From: Hyphomonas sp. | Lineage (GTDB): Bacteria > Pseudomonadota > Alphaproteobacteria > Caulobacterales > Hyphomonadaceae | Direction: 5' to 3' | Length of the DNA: 51,781 nt | Assembly: GCF_013823385.1 (NCBI RefSeq) | Contig: NZ_PNMA01000029.1 | Span: 1 to 51,781 of the forward strand | In this document: positions 15,900-25,305 of the stretch, piece by piece | Layout: every line of letters starts with the position of its first letter | Position numbering within the stretch: position 1 is the first letter of the stretch | Notes under the pieces: model-generated | Databases searched by the model: none | Told to the model about the DNA's origin: nothing | Seen by the model: the letters and a program-made list of their open reading frames with translations, nothing else | Position numbers and translations under genes: made by a program

Positions 15900-16715
15900 T
15901 CAATCTCCTGAAGTGGGGGGCTCGGCCCGCGCCTCTTCCGGCTTCAGCGTCTCCCAGGCGGCGGCCGCCATGGCGTGGCCCGCCAGCAGGAAAGGCGCGA
16001 ACACGATGACGCCCGCAGCGCCACCGATAAAATGGCCGATGCCCGTATCCGGCAGCGCGCGGTGGAGCGCGCCATTGATCGCCACGCCGAGCGCAAAGGG
16101 CAGCAGATGCGTGGCAAGGCTCGCCAGGCCGAGTGTTTTGAGATGCCCCTTGGTGCGCCCCCAGGTGCGGAAGACCTGGGCCTTGCCGAGCGCGGTGGTC
16201 GCCGCGCCATAGAGCGTCAGGCGCAGGGCGATCCAGCCGAGCAGCCCCGCCCCCACCGCGCAGCAGGCGATGAACACCGCGCCATAGGGCGTGCCCAGGA
16301 GCGCGACGAACGCCTCACGCACCAGGGCCGGGTCAGACTCGTCATTCAGCTGATACTGCCCCGCCTCATTGATGAGGATGCCCGGCAGCATCATCAGGAA
16401 GAAAACGACGAAGAAGCCAATGAACAGGAAGGCCGCATAGGCAGCCAGATTGGCATGGGCGAGCGGCAGGAACTTCGCCGCCGCGCCGGGGATCAGCCGC
16501 TGATAGGCGCGCCGCGACAGCTCCGTTCCGGCCAGAAAGGCCAGGATTGCAGCCCCCAGCGGCAGCCAGAGGCCGCTTTGCGAACGCAGGGCAAAACTGT
16601 ACAGTCCCCCGGCCAGCGCAAACAGGATCAGCCAGGGCGCGGCGGGCACCAGAAGGCGGGCCGCGCCGCCCCAGGCGGCGGAAATCAGGGGAAAAATGGC
16701 AAGGCGCGTCGTCAT
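15900..16715 (-). CDS. Polytopic membrane protein
   Basis: A membrane protein of about 271 residues with roughly six hydrophobic segments (near residues 24-40, 48-63, 88-112, 140-165, 198-216 and 224-246). It contains [16 protein letters not shown], parallel to the AWRVSRGRFWPILGA segment of the next gene. The start is uncertain: in-frame ATGs lie at 16742, 16730 and 16715; I use the last because the hydrophobic part begins soon after ([10 protein letters not shown]). The upstream sequence has a small GAGACGAGACGAG repeat. Function unknown. Confidence 0.8.
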   Translation of the reverse strand: MTTRLAIFPLISAAWGGAARLLVPAAPWLILFALAGGLYSFALRSQSGLWLPLGAAILAFLAGTELSRRAYQRLIPGAAAKFLPLAHANLAAYAAFLFIGFFVVFFLMMLPGILINEAGQYQLNDESDPALVREAFVALLGTPYGAVFIACCAVGAGLLGWIALRLTLYGAATTALGKAQVFRTWGRTKGHLKTLGLASLATHLLPFALGVAINGALHRALPDTGIGHFIGGAAGVIVFAPFLLAGHAMAAAAWETLKPEEARAEPPTSGD

Positions 16716-16813
16716 CTCGTCTCGTCTCATCTCGGGGCGCACCCCTAAAGCCTCCCGCCCTGCCCGGCAAACGCTATCTTGACGCGCCGGGGCGGCGGGC
16801 TCATGTCCGCCTC

Positions 16814-18217
16814 ATGACCCTGAAACCCATTCATGTAATCGGCGGCGGCATGGCCGGCTCCGAAGCGGCCTGGCAGATTGCTTCTGCCGGCGTGCCCGTG
16901 ATCCTGCACGAAATGCGTGGGACACGCGGCACCGATGCCCACCAGACCGACAAGCTCGCCGAGCTCGTCTGTTCCAATTCGTTCCGCTCGGACGACCACA
17001 CGGCGAACGCCGTCGGGGTGATCCATGAGGAAATGCGCCGGGCGAACGGCATCATCATCACCACCGCAAAGGACCATCAGGTGCCTGCGGGCAGCGCGCT
17101 GGCGGTTGACCGTGAGGGCTTCTCCGAGGCCGTGACCGCCAAGCTGGAAGCCCATCCCCTCGTTACCATCGTGCGCGAGGAAATCGCCGGCATCCCGCCG
17201 GAGGACTGGGACAGCGTGATCGTGGCCACCGGCCCGCTAACCTCGCTGGCGCTGGCCGAAGCGATCCGCGCCCATACCGGCGAAACCGATCTTGCCTTCT
17301 TCGACGCCATCGCCCCCATCGTCTATTTCGACTCCATCGACATGGACAAGGCCTGGCGCCAGAGCCGCTATGACAAGGCGGGGCCTTCCGGGGACACGGC
17401 CGCTTATATCAACTGTCCGATGACGGAAGAGCAGTACAATGCCTTCCTCGACGCGCTGCTCGCTGCGCCCAAGACAGAGTTCAAGGATTGGGAAAAGGAC
17501 ACGCCGTATTTTGAAGGCTGCCTGCCGATCGAAGTGATGGCCGAGCGCGGGCGCGAGACACTGCGCTTCGGGCCGATGAAGCCGGTGGGCCTCACCAATC
17601 CGCACGACCCTACGGTCAAGGCCCACGCCATCGTGCAGCTGCGCCAGGACAATGCGCTGGGCACGCTGTGGAACATGGTCGGCTTCCAGACGAAGCTGAA
17701 ATATGCGGCGCAGACGGACATTTTCCGGATGATCCCGGGTCTCGAAAAGGCCGAGTTTGCCCGCCTTGGCGGCATCCACCGCAACACCTTCCTCAACTCC
17801 CCCAAGCTGCTCGACCGGCAGCTGCGCATGAAATCCATGCCGCGCCTGCGCTTTGCAGGCCAGGTGACCGGCGTGGAGGGCTATGTCGAGAGCGCGGCGA
17901 TGGGCCTGCTCGCCGGGCGCCTTGCCGCCGCTGAACGCCTTGGGCAGAAACTGGAGCCGCCCCCGCCGACCACGGCCATTGGCGCCCTTGTGAACCATAT
18001 CACCGGCGGGCACCTTGGCGAAGGGCAGACCTTCCAGCCGATGAATGTCAATTTCGGTCTCTTCCCCGATATTGAGGAGTATGACCGGAAGGGCCCGGAC
18101 GGCAAACGCCTGCGCGGCAAGGACAAGGGCCGCTCGAAGAAAGCGGCGCAGGCCATCCGTGCCCTGAACGACTTTGACGCCTGGCTGGCAGGCGAAGCTG
18201 TGGTGGCGGCGGAGTAG
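16814..18217 (+). CDS. trmFO: Methylenetetrahydrofolate-tRNA-(uracil-5-)-methyltransferase
   Basis: A 467-residue TrmFO (Gid), a folate- and FAD-dependent enzyme that makes ribothymidine at tRNA position 54. The FAD motif is [12 protein letters not shown] at residues 9-20. Further family blocks are [63 protein letters not shown] and [12 protein letters not shown]. The frame is open far upstream, but ATG 16814 ([12 protein letters not shown]) gives the normal length. ttcA starts only five bases after its stop codon, so the two tRNA-modification genes form an operon. Confidence 0.97.
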   Translation: MTLKPIHVIGGGMAGSEAAWQIASAGVPVILHEMRGTRGTDAHQTDKLAELVCSNSFRSDDHTANAVGVIHEEMRRANGIIITTAKDHQVPAGSALAVDREGFSEAVTAKLEAHPLVTIVREEIAGIPPEDWDSVIVATGPLTSLALAEAIRAHTGETDLAFFDAIAPIVYFDSIDMDKAWRQSRYDKAGPSGDTAAYINCPMTEEQYNAFLDALLAAPKTEFKDWEKDTPYFEGCLPIEVMAERGRETLRFGPMKPVGLTNPHDPTVKAHAIVQLRQDNALGTLWNMVGFQTKLKYAAQTDIFRMIPGLEKAEFARLGGIHRNTFLNSPKLLDRQLRMKSMPRLRFAGQVTGVEGYVESAAMGLLAGRLAAAERLGQKLEPPPPTTAIGALVNHITGGHLGEGQTFQPMNVNFGLFPDIEEYDRKGPDGKRLRGKDKGRSKKAAQAIRALNDFDAWLAGEAVVAAE

Positions 18218-18222
18218 GACCG

Positions 18223-19110
18223 ATGGCTGACACGACCCTCTCCCCTGTCCTGCCGCTGTTTGCAAAGACGCCCTCCAGCGTCAGCTTCAAGAAGCTGCGC
18301 AAGCGGTTGGTGCGCGGGGCGCTGGAGGTGATCGACACCTATGGGCTGGTCGACCGCCGCGCCATCGAGACCGGCGAGAAGCCGCGCCCGAAATGGCTGG
18401 TCTGTGTTTCCGGTGGCAAGGATTCCTATGGCCTTCTGGCCGTGTTGCTCGACCTGCAATGGCAGGGCGCGCTGCCTGTAGACCTCATCGCCTGCAATCT
18501 CGATCAGGGCCAGCCGGGCTTTCCCAAGCACATCCTGCCAGACTGGCTGACGAAAAACGGCGTTCCCCACAAGATCATCACCGAAGACACCTACTCCATC
18601 GTGACGGACAAGGTACCCGAGGGGCGCACCTATTGCTCCATGTGTTCGCGCCTGCGCCGGGGCATTCTTTACCGCGTGGCGCGCGAGGAAGGCTGCGAGG
18701 CCATCGTGCTCGGCCATCACCGGGATGACGCGCTCGCCACCTTCATGATGAACCTCATCCATGGCGGGCGGCTCGCCGCAATGCCGGCCAAGCTCTTGAA
18801 TGATGAGGGCGATGTGCAGGTGTTCCGTCCCCTGATCACAGCCGCCGAGGATGACCTTGCGAAGTTTGCCGAGGCGATGGAATTTCCCATCATCCCCTGC
18901 AATCTCTGCGGCAGCCAGGACGGGCTTCAGCGCGTGGCGATGAACCGCCTGCTGAGCGAATGGGAACAGAAGAAACCCGGCACGCGGCAGGTGATGGCCC
19001 GGGCGCTTACAAACGTGCGCCCGAGCCATCTGCATGATCCTCGGGTGTTCGACTTTGCCGGGCTGTCGCTCGGCGGCAAAGGCGAAGACGACCCGAACGT
19101 ACCCTTTTGA
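18223..19110 (+). CDS. ttcA: tRNA 2-thiocytidine(32) synthetase
   Basis: A 295-residue TtcA, an iron-sulfur, ATP-dependent enzyme thiolating cytidine 32 in tRNA. The PP-loop SGGKDS is at residues 63-68. The two characteristic CxxC pairs are C138/C141 ([12 protein letters not shown]) and C226/C229 (IPCNLCGSQ). [15 protein letters not shown] is also typical. It follows trmFO by five bases. Its stop codon abuts, with no gap, the stop codon of the convergent acyl-CoA dehydrogenase gene. Confidence 0.96.
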   Translation: MADTTLSPVLPLFAKTPSSVSFKKLRKRLVRGALEVIDTYGLVDRRAIETGEKPRPKWLVCVSGGKDSYGLLAVLLDLQWQGALPVDLIACNLDQGQPGFPKHILPDWLTKNGVPHKIITEDTYSIVTDKVPEGRTYCSMCSRLRRGILYRVAREEGCEAIVLGHHRDDALATFMMNLIHGGRLAAMPAKLLNDEGDVQVFRPLITAAEDDLAKFAEAMEFPIIPCNLCGSQDGLQRVAMNRLLSEWEQKKPGTRQVMARALTNVRPSHLHDPRVFDFAGLSLGGKGEDDPNVPF

Positions 19111-20400
19111 TCATGCAATCTCGCGCGTGGGCGGCCAGGCGATGCCGGTCTCCGGGCGGTGCGCCGGATAGTCAGGCGCATCGCGGTATTTCTTGAGTTC
19201 ATTGCGGGCAATCGCGCGCAGGTGAACCTCGTCCGGCCCGTCGGCCAGACGTAGCGTGCGGATACCGGCATAGAGTTCGGCCAGGCCGAAATCATCGGTC
19301 ACCCCCGCCCCGCCATGGGCCTGGATCGCCTCATCGATCACCTTGAGGGCGGCGCGCGGCGCGGCCACCTTGATCATGGCGATTTCATTGGCCGCGCCCT
19401 TATTGCCGACCGTGTCCATCATATAGGCCGCTTTCAGCGTGAGAAGGCGTGTCATCTCGATGTCGAGGCGGGCCTCGCCGATCCTCTGCTCCCAGATGGA
19501 TTGCTGGTAGAGCGCCTTGCCAAACGCCGCCCGCGTCAAAACCCGGCGGGAGAGTTTCTCCAGCGCCACTTCCGCCGCCCCGATGGTGCGCATGCAATGG
19601 TGGATGCGTCCCGGCCCGAGACGCCCCTGCGCAATCTCAAAGCCGCGCCCCTCACCGAGAATGAGATTGGCCACCGGCACGCGGACATTCTCCAGCAGCA
19701 CTTCGGCATGGCCGTGCGGGCTGTCATCATATCCGAACACGGGCAGCATACGGAGGATCTTCATGCCCGGCGCGTCCATCGGCACAAGGATCTGGCTCTG
19801 CTGGCGGTGGCGCTCTGCATCCGGATCGGTCTTGCCCATCACGATGGCGACCTTGCAGCGCGGGTCGCCCACGCCGGAGGACCACCATTTGCGCCCATTG
19901 ATCACATATTCGTCGCCCTCGCGTACGATCGAGGTCTCGATATTGGTCGCATCAGACGAGGCTACGAGCGGCTCTGTCATCAGAAAGGCCGAGCGGATTT
20001 CCCCGCGCAGCAGCGGCCCCAGCCAGCGCTCTTTCTGGAAGGGCGAGCCATAGCGGTGGAGCACTTCCATATTACCGGTATCAGGCGCCGAGCAGTTGAA
20101 CACTTCCGAGCCGAACGAGACGCGCCCCATGATTTCCGCCAGCGGCGCATATTCGGCGTTCGTCAGCCCTGCTCCGCGGAACATGCCCTCATCATGATCG
20201 GCATTTGGCGGCAGGAAGAGGTTCCATAGGCCCTCCGCCTTCGCGCGTTCCTTCAGCCCTTCGAGCACCGGATTGACGCCCCAGCGGTCTTTCTCATGAT
20301 GGGCCTTGTAGGCGGGCACAGCAGGATAGACATGCGCGTCCATGAACTGGGTAACGCGGGCAATGTATTCCTTCGTTTTCGGGCTGTAGTCGAACTGCAT
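19111..20400 (-). CDS. Acyl-CoA dehydrogenase (ACAD10/11-like)
   Basis: A 429-residue FAD-dependent acyl-CoA dehydrogenase. Signatures include [73 protein letters not shown] and [11 protein letters not shown]. The GRIHHCMR segment is typical of the ACAD10/11 branch, some members of which work with APH-type kinases on 4-hydroxyacyl-CoAs. It resembles the second dehydrogenase at 22045 throughout. Upstream of ATG 20400 is a short inverted repeat (CTCAC-N8-GTGAG) of uncertain meaning. Substrate chain length is not predictable. Confidence 0.94.
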   Translation of the reverse strand: MQFDYSPKTKEYIARVTQFMDAHVYPAVPAYKAHHEKDRWGVNPVLEGLKERAKAEGLWNLFLPPNADHDEGMFRGAGLTNAEYAPLAEIMGRVSFGSEVFNCSAPDTGNMEVLHRYGSPFQKERWLGPLLRGEIRSAFLMTEPLVASSDATNIETSIVREGDEYVINGRKWWSSGVGDPRCKVAIVMGKTDPDAERHRQQSQILVPMDAPGMKILRMLPVFGYDDSPHGHAEVLLENVRVPVANLILGEGRGFEIAQGRLGPGRIHHCMRTIGAAEVALEKLSRRVLTRAAFGKALYQQSIWEQRIGEARLDIEMTRLLTLKAAYMMDTVGNKGAANEIAMIKVAAPRAALKVIDEAIQAHGGAGVTDDFGLAELYAGIRTLRLADGPDEVHLRAIARNELKKYRDAPDYPAHRPETGIAWPPTREIA

Positions 20401-20485
20401 CGTCTTTCTCCGGTCTCACTGATCCCGGTGAGCCTGCGCTGGCGCATCAATGGGGGGAATACGGATGTTTGCGGATGGGCCCGCG

Positions 20486-21799
20486 TCAGCGCGCCGCTGC
20501 GCGCGGCGCCATCTGCCCCATCAGGCGCGGCCAGTAGAGCGCCAGCGCCCCGGCGCGGTAGGCATAGCTCAAGAGGAATGCCGTCCACACGCCCGCATTC
20601 GCAAAGAACGGCGCCAAGAGAAGATCGCTCGCCAGATAGGCGATCATGGCCACCACGCCGGCATTGCGCACGGCCTCTCCCTGCGTGGTGCCGAGGAACA
20701 GCCCGTCCAGTTGCCAGGCGGCCACGCCGATAAGGGGCACGGCGGCGCACCAGGGCAGATAGGCAAGGGCTGCGTCCCGCGCGGCCGGGTCGGCAATGAA
20801 GGCCGCGATCACCGCCCCGCCCCCGAACCAGAAGATCAGCGAAAACACCGCGCCGCAGGCAAGCGCAATCTCGCTGGTTACACGCATCGCCCGCCTGAGC
20901 CTTGCCCGGTCGCGCGCGCCGAAGGCCGCGCCCGCCTCCTTCTCTGCCACAAAGGCAAAGGCGTCCAGCACGAAGGCGGAAACGGCGATGAACTGCAGGA
21001 GCACCTGATTGCCCGCCAGCGCCGCCGTGCCCTGCCTGGCGCCGGAATTGACAAACCAGGCAAAGGTGAACAGCAGCGCCAGTGTACGGATCATGATGTC
21101 GCGATTGGCGTTGAACAGCGCCAGAAGCTTTGCCCGGTCAAGCAGGCGCGGGCCGGGGCCAAGCCCCTTGCGCACGAGGATCAGTCCGAAACCGAGCGCC
21201 GCCCATTCGGCAATCGCCGTGCCCGCGCCGATACCGGTCGCGCCCCAGTCCCAGATCGCCACGAAGGCATAGTCGAGCCCGGCATTGATGCCATTGAGGA
21301 CGATCTGCATGGCCAGCAAGGCGCGCGTGCGGCCCGTGCCGATCAGCCAGCCTGAAATGGCATAGCCCATCAGGATGGCCGGCGCGCCCCAGATCCGTGC
21401 CCAGAAATATCCCGATGCTTCGGTCTCGACAGCGCTCTCTGCCTGGAACAGCGCCAGCGCGATCCGGGAGGTCAGCGGGAAGGTGATGAGCAGCAACGTG
21501 CCAAGGCCCGCGCCCAGCATCAGGGCGCGCATCAGGATCGCGTTGACTTCCAGCCCGTCGCCTGCCCCATCGGCCTGCGCGGTGAGGCCAGTGGTGGCCA
21601 TGCGCAGGAAGCCGAAGCCCCAATAGAGAAAGTTGAACACAACGGCCGCCAGCCCCACAGCGGCCAGCTCGACCGCCGTGCCATAGCGTCCCATGACGGC
21701 GGTATCGACAATGCCGGTCGTCGCCATCGCCACCTGCGCCAGCATGATCGGCCAGGCAAGCGCCAGCGCGCGGGAACGGGTGAGGAGCGATGCGGTCAT
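20486..21799 (-). CDS. MATE family efflux transporter (DinF-like)
   Basis: A 437-residue multidrug/toxin extrusion family transporter with about 12 hydrophobic segments and an internal two-fold arrangement. Family features are ALAWPIMLAQVAMATTGIVDTAVMG at the N-terminus (the conserved P and D of helix 1), NFLYWGFGFLRMATTG, LIGTGRTRALLAMQIVLNGINAGLD and a matching WQLDGLFLGTTQGEAVRNAG segment in the second half. It should export drugs or metabolites by coupling to Na+ or H+. It lies between two acyl-CoA dehydrogenase genes on the same strand. The substrate is unknown. Confidence 0.93.
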   Translation of the reverse strand: MTASLLTRSRALALAWPIMLAQVAMATTGIVDTAVMGRYGTAVELAAVGLAAVVFNFLYWGFGFLRMATTGLTAQADGAGDGLEVNAILMRALMLGAGLGTLLLITFPLTSRIALALFQAESAVETEASGYFWARIWGAPAILMGYAISGWLIGTGRTRALLAMQIVLNGINAGLDYAFVAIWDWGATGIGAGTAIAEWAALGFGLILVRKGLGPGPRLLDRAKLLALFNANRDIMIRTLALLFTFAWFVNSGARQGTAALAGNQVLLQFIAVSAFVLDAFAFVAEKEAGAAFGARDRARLRRAMRVTSEIALACGAVFSLIFWFGGGAVIAAFIADPAARDAALAYLPWCAAVPLIGVAAWQLDGLFLGTTQGEAVRNAGVVAMIAYLASDLLLAPFFANAGVWTAFLLSYAYRAGALALYWPRLMGQMAPRAAAR

Positions 21800-21850
21800 G
21801 GCCCGCAGGCGTTAGCGGGTTTCGCGCCAGCGGGAAATGGCTCTGGCAAA

Positions 21851-21969
21851 AGCCCCCTCCGCCCCTTCGGGGCACCTCCCCCGCTTTGCAGGGGAGGACG
21901 CGTTGCGTCTGGTCGCTCCCTCATCCTCCCCCGTTTACGGGGGAGGTGCCCGAAGGGCGGAGGGGGGCG
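21851..21969. repeat. GC-rich inverted repeat pair, copy 3
   Basis: The left arm (21851-21899, AGCCCCCTCCGCCCCTTCGG onward) and right arm (21922-21969, ending GGGCGGAGGGGGGC) are imperfect reverse complements around a short spacer. The right arm contains CCTCCCCCGT-TT-ACGGGGGAGG (21925-21946), identical over 22 bases to the hairpin at 30749-30770. Confidence 0.8.
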
Positions 21970-21989
21970 CCCCAAACGCTCATCTGCCC

Positions 21990-22023
21990 CAAAAACAAAA
22001 CGGGCGCCCGAAGGCGCCCGTCT
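21990..22023 (-). terminator. Terminator of the 22045 acyl-CoA dehydrogenase gene
   Basis: On the minus strand, ACGGGCGCC-TTCG-GGCGCCCGT forms a perfect nine-pair stem with a TTCG loop (22000-22021), followed by TTTGTTTTT. It starts about 23 bases past the stop codon at 22045. Confidence 0.93.
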
Positions 22024-22044
22024 CTTTTCAGTATGTTCGGAAGA

Positions 22045-23346
22045 TTACTTCCGCCAGATCGCAGCCAGTGCGGGGTCTTCCACGCCGCCTTCATACTTGC
22101 GCAGCTCGTGGCGGCCGACGACCATGTGGTGGACTTCGTCCGGGCCGTCTGCCAGGCGCAGGGTGCGCTGGTTGGCATACATGCGGGCAAGCGGGGTCCA
22201 TTGGGAGACGCCGGTGGCGCCGTGGATCTGGATCGCCTGGTCGATGATCTGGCAGACGCGCTCGGGCACCATGGCCTTCACCATCGAAATCCAGACGCGG
22301 GCTTCCTTGTTGCCCAGCACATCCATCGCCTTGGCGGCTTTCAGCACCATCAGGCGCATCGCTTCGATCTCGATACGGGCCCGGCTGACGATCTCGGTAT
22401 TGCCGCCGAGCTTGATCAGCTGCTTGCCGAACGCCTCACGCGAGAGGCCGCGAATGCACATCAGGTCGAGCGCTTTCTCAGCCGCGCCGAGCGAACGCAT
22501 GCAGTGGTGGATACGGCCGGGGCCGAGGCGCAGCTGCGAAATCTCGAAGCCGCGGCCTTCGCCGAGCAGCATGTTTTCCTTCGGTACGCGGACGTTTTCG
22601 AAGCGCAGGTGCATGTGGCCATGGGGCGCGTCGGGGTCGCCAAACACGTGCATCGGGCCAACGATGGTGACACCCGGATGCGGCAGCGGCACGAGGATCT
22701 GAGACTGCTGACGGTTCACATCCGGGCCGTTATTGGTTTTCACCATGCAGATCATGATCTTGCAGCGCGGATCGCCGGCGCCGGAGATGTAGTATTTCTC
22801 GCCATTGAGAACCCACTCATCGCCCTCAAGCACGGCGCTCATCGAAACGTTCTTGGCATCCGAAGAGGCCATGCCCGGCTCGGTCATCACATAGGCCGAG
22901 CGGATCTTGCCTTCCAGCAGCGGCGTCAGCCACTGTTCCTTCTGGGCGGGGGTGCCCACGCGCTCAAGCACTTCCATATTGCCGGTGTCGGGCGCCGAGC
23001 AGTTCATGGATTCGGACGCCAGCGGGCATTTGCCAAGCTCAGCGGCGATATAGGCATAGTCGAGGTTTTTCAGGCCTTCGCCGGTTTCGGCGTCCGGCAG
23101 GAAGAAGTTCCAGAGGCCCTGCTTCTTGGCTTCATCCTTGGCTTTTTCCAGGGCTTCGAGCTGGCCGGGCGCATAGGACCAGATGTCCTTCTTGCCTTCG
23201 CCGAGACGCTCGAATTCCTCATACATCGGCTCGACGGTTTCGGCGATGAAGCGCTTCACATGCTCGTAAAGCGGGCGGGCGCTTTCGGACATGCGCAGGT
23301 CATTGAGCTCTTCAAGAGCATCGGGGGTGCGTTGGGTATCAGCCAT
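22045..23346 (-). CDS. Acyl-CoA dehydrogenase (ACAD10/11-like)
   Basis: A 433-residue FAD-dependent acyl-CoA dehydrogenase, clearly paralogous to the protein at 19111. Shared signatures are [76 protein letters not shown] and [19 protein letters not shown] precedes ATG 23346, a strong intrinsic terminator follows the gene, and a 14-base palindrome lies 41-54 bases upstream, so it looks like a separately regulated single gene. Predicted role: alpha,beta-dehydrogenation in fatty-acyl or hydroxyacyl breakdown. Confidence 0.95.
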   Translation of the reverse strand: MADTQRTPDALEELNDLRMSESARPLYEHVKRFIAETVEPMYEEFERLGEGKKDIWSYAPGQLEALEKAKDEAKKQGLWNFFLPDAETGEGLKNLDYAYIAAELGKCPLASESMNCSAPDTGNMEVLERVGTPAQKEQWLTPLLEGKIRSAYVMTEPGMASSDAKNVSMSAVLEGDEWVLNGEKYYISGAGDPRCKIMICMVKTNNGPDVNRQQSQILVPLPHPGVTIVGPMHVFGDPDAPHGHMHLRFENVRVPKENMLLGEGRGFEISQLRLGPGRIHHCMRSLGAAEKALDLMCIRGLSREAFGKQLIKLGGNTEIVSRARIEIEAMRLMVLKAAKAMDVLGNKEARVWISMVKAMVPERVCQIIDQAIQIHGATGVSQWTPLARMYANQRTLRLADGPDEVHHMVVGRHELRKYEGGVEDPALAAIWRK

Positions 23347-23386
23347 GGCTGTGTTTCCTCTCTGGATGGGTGTGTTTGTTTCTATT

Positions 23387-23400
23387 CCCTGACATCAGGG
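23387..23400. promoter_or_regulatory. Candidate operator upstream of acyl-CoA dehydrogenase
   Basis: CCCTGACATCAGGG is a perfect palindrome (two six-base arms, CA centre). It lies 41-54 bases before the minus-strand ATG at 23346, where a repressor could block transcription. TetR or MarR-type regulators of acyl-CoA genes bind such palindromes, but the binder is unknown. Confidence 0.45.
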
Positions 23401-23476
23401 TAGCTGAGATGAGGGGGCGCGTGCAAATTCTTTCGCCCCCTCGTGAGGCGGGGAGAAATGCGCTAAGGCGCCAGGC

Positions 23477-24223
23477 ATGAGCCCAGCCGCCGCCCTTGTC
23501 CTGCTGATCACCGTACTGATCACGTCTTTCATCTCGGGCATCTTTGGCATGGCCGGCGGCCTGATCCTGATGGCCGTGCTGACTGCGATGGTGCCGGTGG
23601 CGACCGCCATGGTCGTGCACGGCACGGTGCAGATGGTGTCCAATGGCTACCGCGCGATCCTCTGGCGCAAATATATCGACTGGGCGATCTTCCGCCGTTA
23701 CGCGCTCGGCTCGGTTGCGGCGATCCTGCTTCTGTTCGCCATTTCCTGGCGCCCGGAAGCCACTGCCGTCTATCTGCTGCTGGCAGCGGCAGCCTTCACC
23801 GTCTGGATTCCCAAGAACCTGATCGACATCGACGTGCAGCGCCGGGGTCAGGCGGAAGCTGCCGGCTTCCTCCTGCAGGGCATGAACACGCTCGCCGGCG
23901 TGACCGGCCCGCTGCTCGACATCTTCTTCGCCCGCACCGTGATGGACCGGCGCGCCGTGGTCGCCACCAAGGCGATCACGCAGGTGTTTGCCCATCTGGT
24001 GAAGGTGGCCTTCTGGGGCTCGGCCCTCTGGGCGGCGGAAACGGTGAGTTCCCTGCCCCCGCTCTGGTTCTTTGCGGTGGCCGTGCCGCTCTCCATGCTG
24101 GGCACGACGCTGGGCGGCAAGCTGCTGGAAAGAATGACGGACCTCAACTTCCGCCGCTGGATGCGCCTGCTGGTCACGGCTGTGGGCCTCTTCATGCTGA
24201 CGCGCGCCGCCGGCTGGCTCTAA
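23477..24223 (+). CDS. TSUP family (TauE/SafE) permease
   Basis: A 248-residue membrane protein with about eight hydrophobic segments, fitting the sulfite exporter TauE/SafE (TSUP) family. The N-terminal FISGIFGMAGGLILMAVL and the second-half AGFLLQGMNTLAGVTGPLLDIFF carry the family's glycine-rich repeats. The last segment follows LGGKLLERMTDLNFRRWMRLL, also typical. Transport of sulfite, sulfoacetate or another organic anion is the usual role; the substrate here is unknown. The gene is divergent from the acyl-CoA dehydrogenase gene and precedes a LysR gene on the same strand by 166 bases. Confidence 0.9.
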   Translation: MSPAAALVLLITVLITSFISGIFGMAGGLILMAVLTAMVPVATAMVVHGTVQMVSNGYRAILWRKYIDWAIFRRYALGSVAAILLLFAISWRPEATAVYLLLAAAAFTVWIPKNLIDIDVQRRGQAEAAGFLLQGMNTLAGVTGPLLDIFFARTVMDRRAVVATKAITQVFAHLVKVAFWGSALWAAETVSSLPPLWFFAVAVPLSMLGTTLGGKLLERMTDLNFRRWMRLLVTAVGLFMLTRAAGWL

Positions 24224-24340
24224 GCCAGCCATATCAGCGCCGTCCGGCAGCTTTCCGGGGCATTCAGGCAGGGACATCCACATCACAATCTCAACTATGC
24301 GCCCCGCAAGACTATTCGGCTACTTTATTTTATGAAACAA

Positions 24341-24360
24341 TATCATCACTCACCGTGATA
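24341..24360. promoter_or_regulatory. Candidate autoregulatory site upstream of lysR-type gene
   Basis: In an AT-rich patch, TATCATCACTCACCGTGATA contains nested inverted repeats: TATCA-N10-TGATA, and ATCAC-N5-GTGAT at 24345-24359. It lies 30-49 bases before the LysR start. LysR proteins commonly bind such dyads at their own promoter; the assignment is inferred. Confidence 0.45.
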
Positions 24361-24389
24361 ACTATCCCTGTTCCTCCCACAGGCCTGCC

Positions 24390-25283
24390 ATGAACCTTCG
24401 CGCCCTTGATCTCAATCTCCTCCCCGTCCTGGAGGCGATCTACGCCGAACGCAGCCTGACGCGGGCCAGCGAGATGCTCCACATCACCCAGCCGGCCGTC
24501 AGCAATGCGCTCTCCCGCCTGCGCCTGCATTTTGAAGATCCCCTCTTCGTGCGTGAAGGCCGGGGCGTGAAGCCGACGGCGATGACCGAAGCCCTGATGC
24601 CGGCCGTCCGCGAAGCGCTCGACAAGCTGCGCAACGGTCTTGAGCCGCGCTCGGTGTTCGAGCCCTCGCGCTCCACCCGCGTCTTCAACATCTCCTGCCG
24701 GGACGCCAGCGCGCTGATCTTCGCACCGCCCATCGCCCGCCGGCTGGAAGCCCAGGCGCCGGGCATCCGCATCGCCTGGAGCCAGCTTCACCGCTCGGCC
24801 ATTGCCAGCGAGCTGGCCTCCGGACGGCTGGACCTGGCCATCGACATACAGGACCTGCGCGGCGCAGACCTTGAGCGCGCGCTGCTCTCCTCAACCGACT
24901 ATACCTGCGTGCTGGCCGCCGATCATCCTCTGGCCCAGGCGCCGCTGACCGCCGAAGACTTCTTCAGCATGCGCCATATCGCCGTCTCCAGCCGCCGCGA
25001 GGGGCGCAGCCTGATCGAGGAAATGGCCCGTTCCATGGGCCACCGGATCACGCCCGTCCACCGCCTGCCGCATTACCAGCCCGCTCTGGAGATCGTCCGC
25101 TGCACCCGTCTTGCCCTCGCTGCGCCAAAGCCGGTGGCGGCCGGGTCAGGCCTTGCCACGCTGGACCTGCCTTTCGAGTTCCACTCCCCCGGCTCGATGC
25201 TCTACTGGCACCGCGAATTTGCCCAGGACCCGGCCCTCACCTGGCTGCGCGGCCTCATCCGGGACGTTTCCGTCACGCTCTGA
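24390..25283 (+). CDS. LysR family transcriptional regulator
   Basis: A 297-residue LysR regulator. The N-terminal winged helix-turn-helix reads LNLLPVLEAIYAERSLTRAS, then HITQPAVSNALSRLR and DPLFVREGRG (residues about 8-60). A periplasmic-binding-protein-like effector domain follows (LDLAIDIQDLRGADLERALL, CVLAADHPLA). The PAVSNALSRLR helix and DPLFVR segment resemble the NodD/NahR/LinR branch. No divergent gene is next to it, so the target is not obvious; the upstream TSUP gene is the nearest candidate. It is convergent with the Kef-type gene. Confidence 0.93.
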   Translation: MNLRALDLNLLPVLEAIYAERSLTRASEMLHITQPAVSNALSRLRLHFEDPLFVREGRGVKPTAMTEALMPAVREALDKLRNGLEPRSVFEPSRSTRVFNISCRDASALIFAPPIARRLEAQAPGIRIAWSQLHRSAIASELASGRLDLAIDIQDLRGADLERALLSSTDYTCVLAADHPLAQAPLTAEDFFSMRHIAVSSRREGRSLIEEMARSMGHRITPVHRLPHYQPALEIVRCTRLALAAPKPVAAGSGLATLDLPFEFHSPGSMLYWHREFAQDPALTWLRGLIRDVSVTL

Positions 25284-25305
25284 ACGGCATTCTTCCGGAT
25301 ACGGA

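Noticed and set aside
24290..24389. Possible dif recombination site in an AT-rich patch
   Set aside because: The dyad there lacks the XerC/XerD arm pattern and spacing; a regulatory site for the LysR gene fits better.
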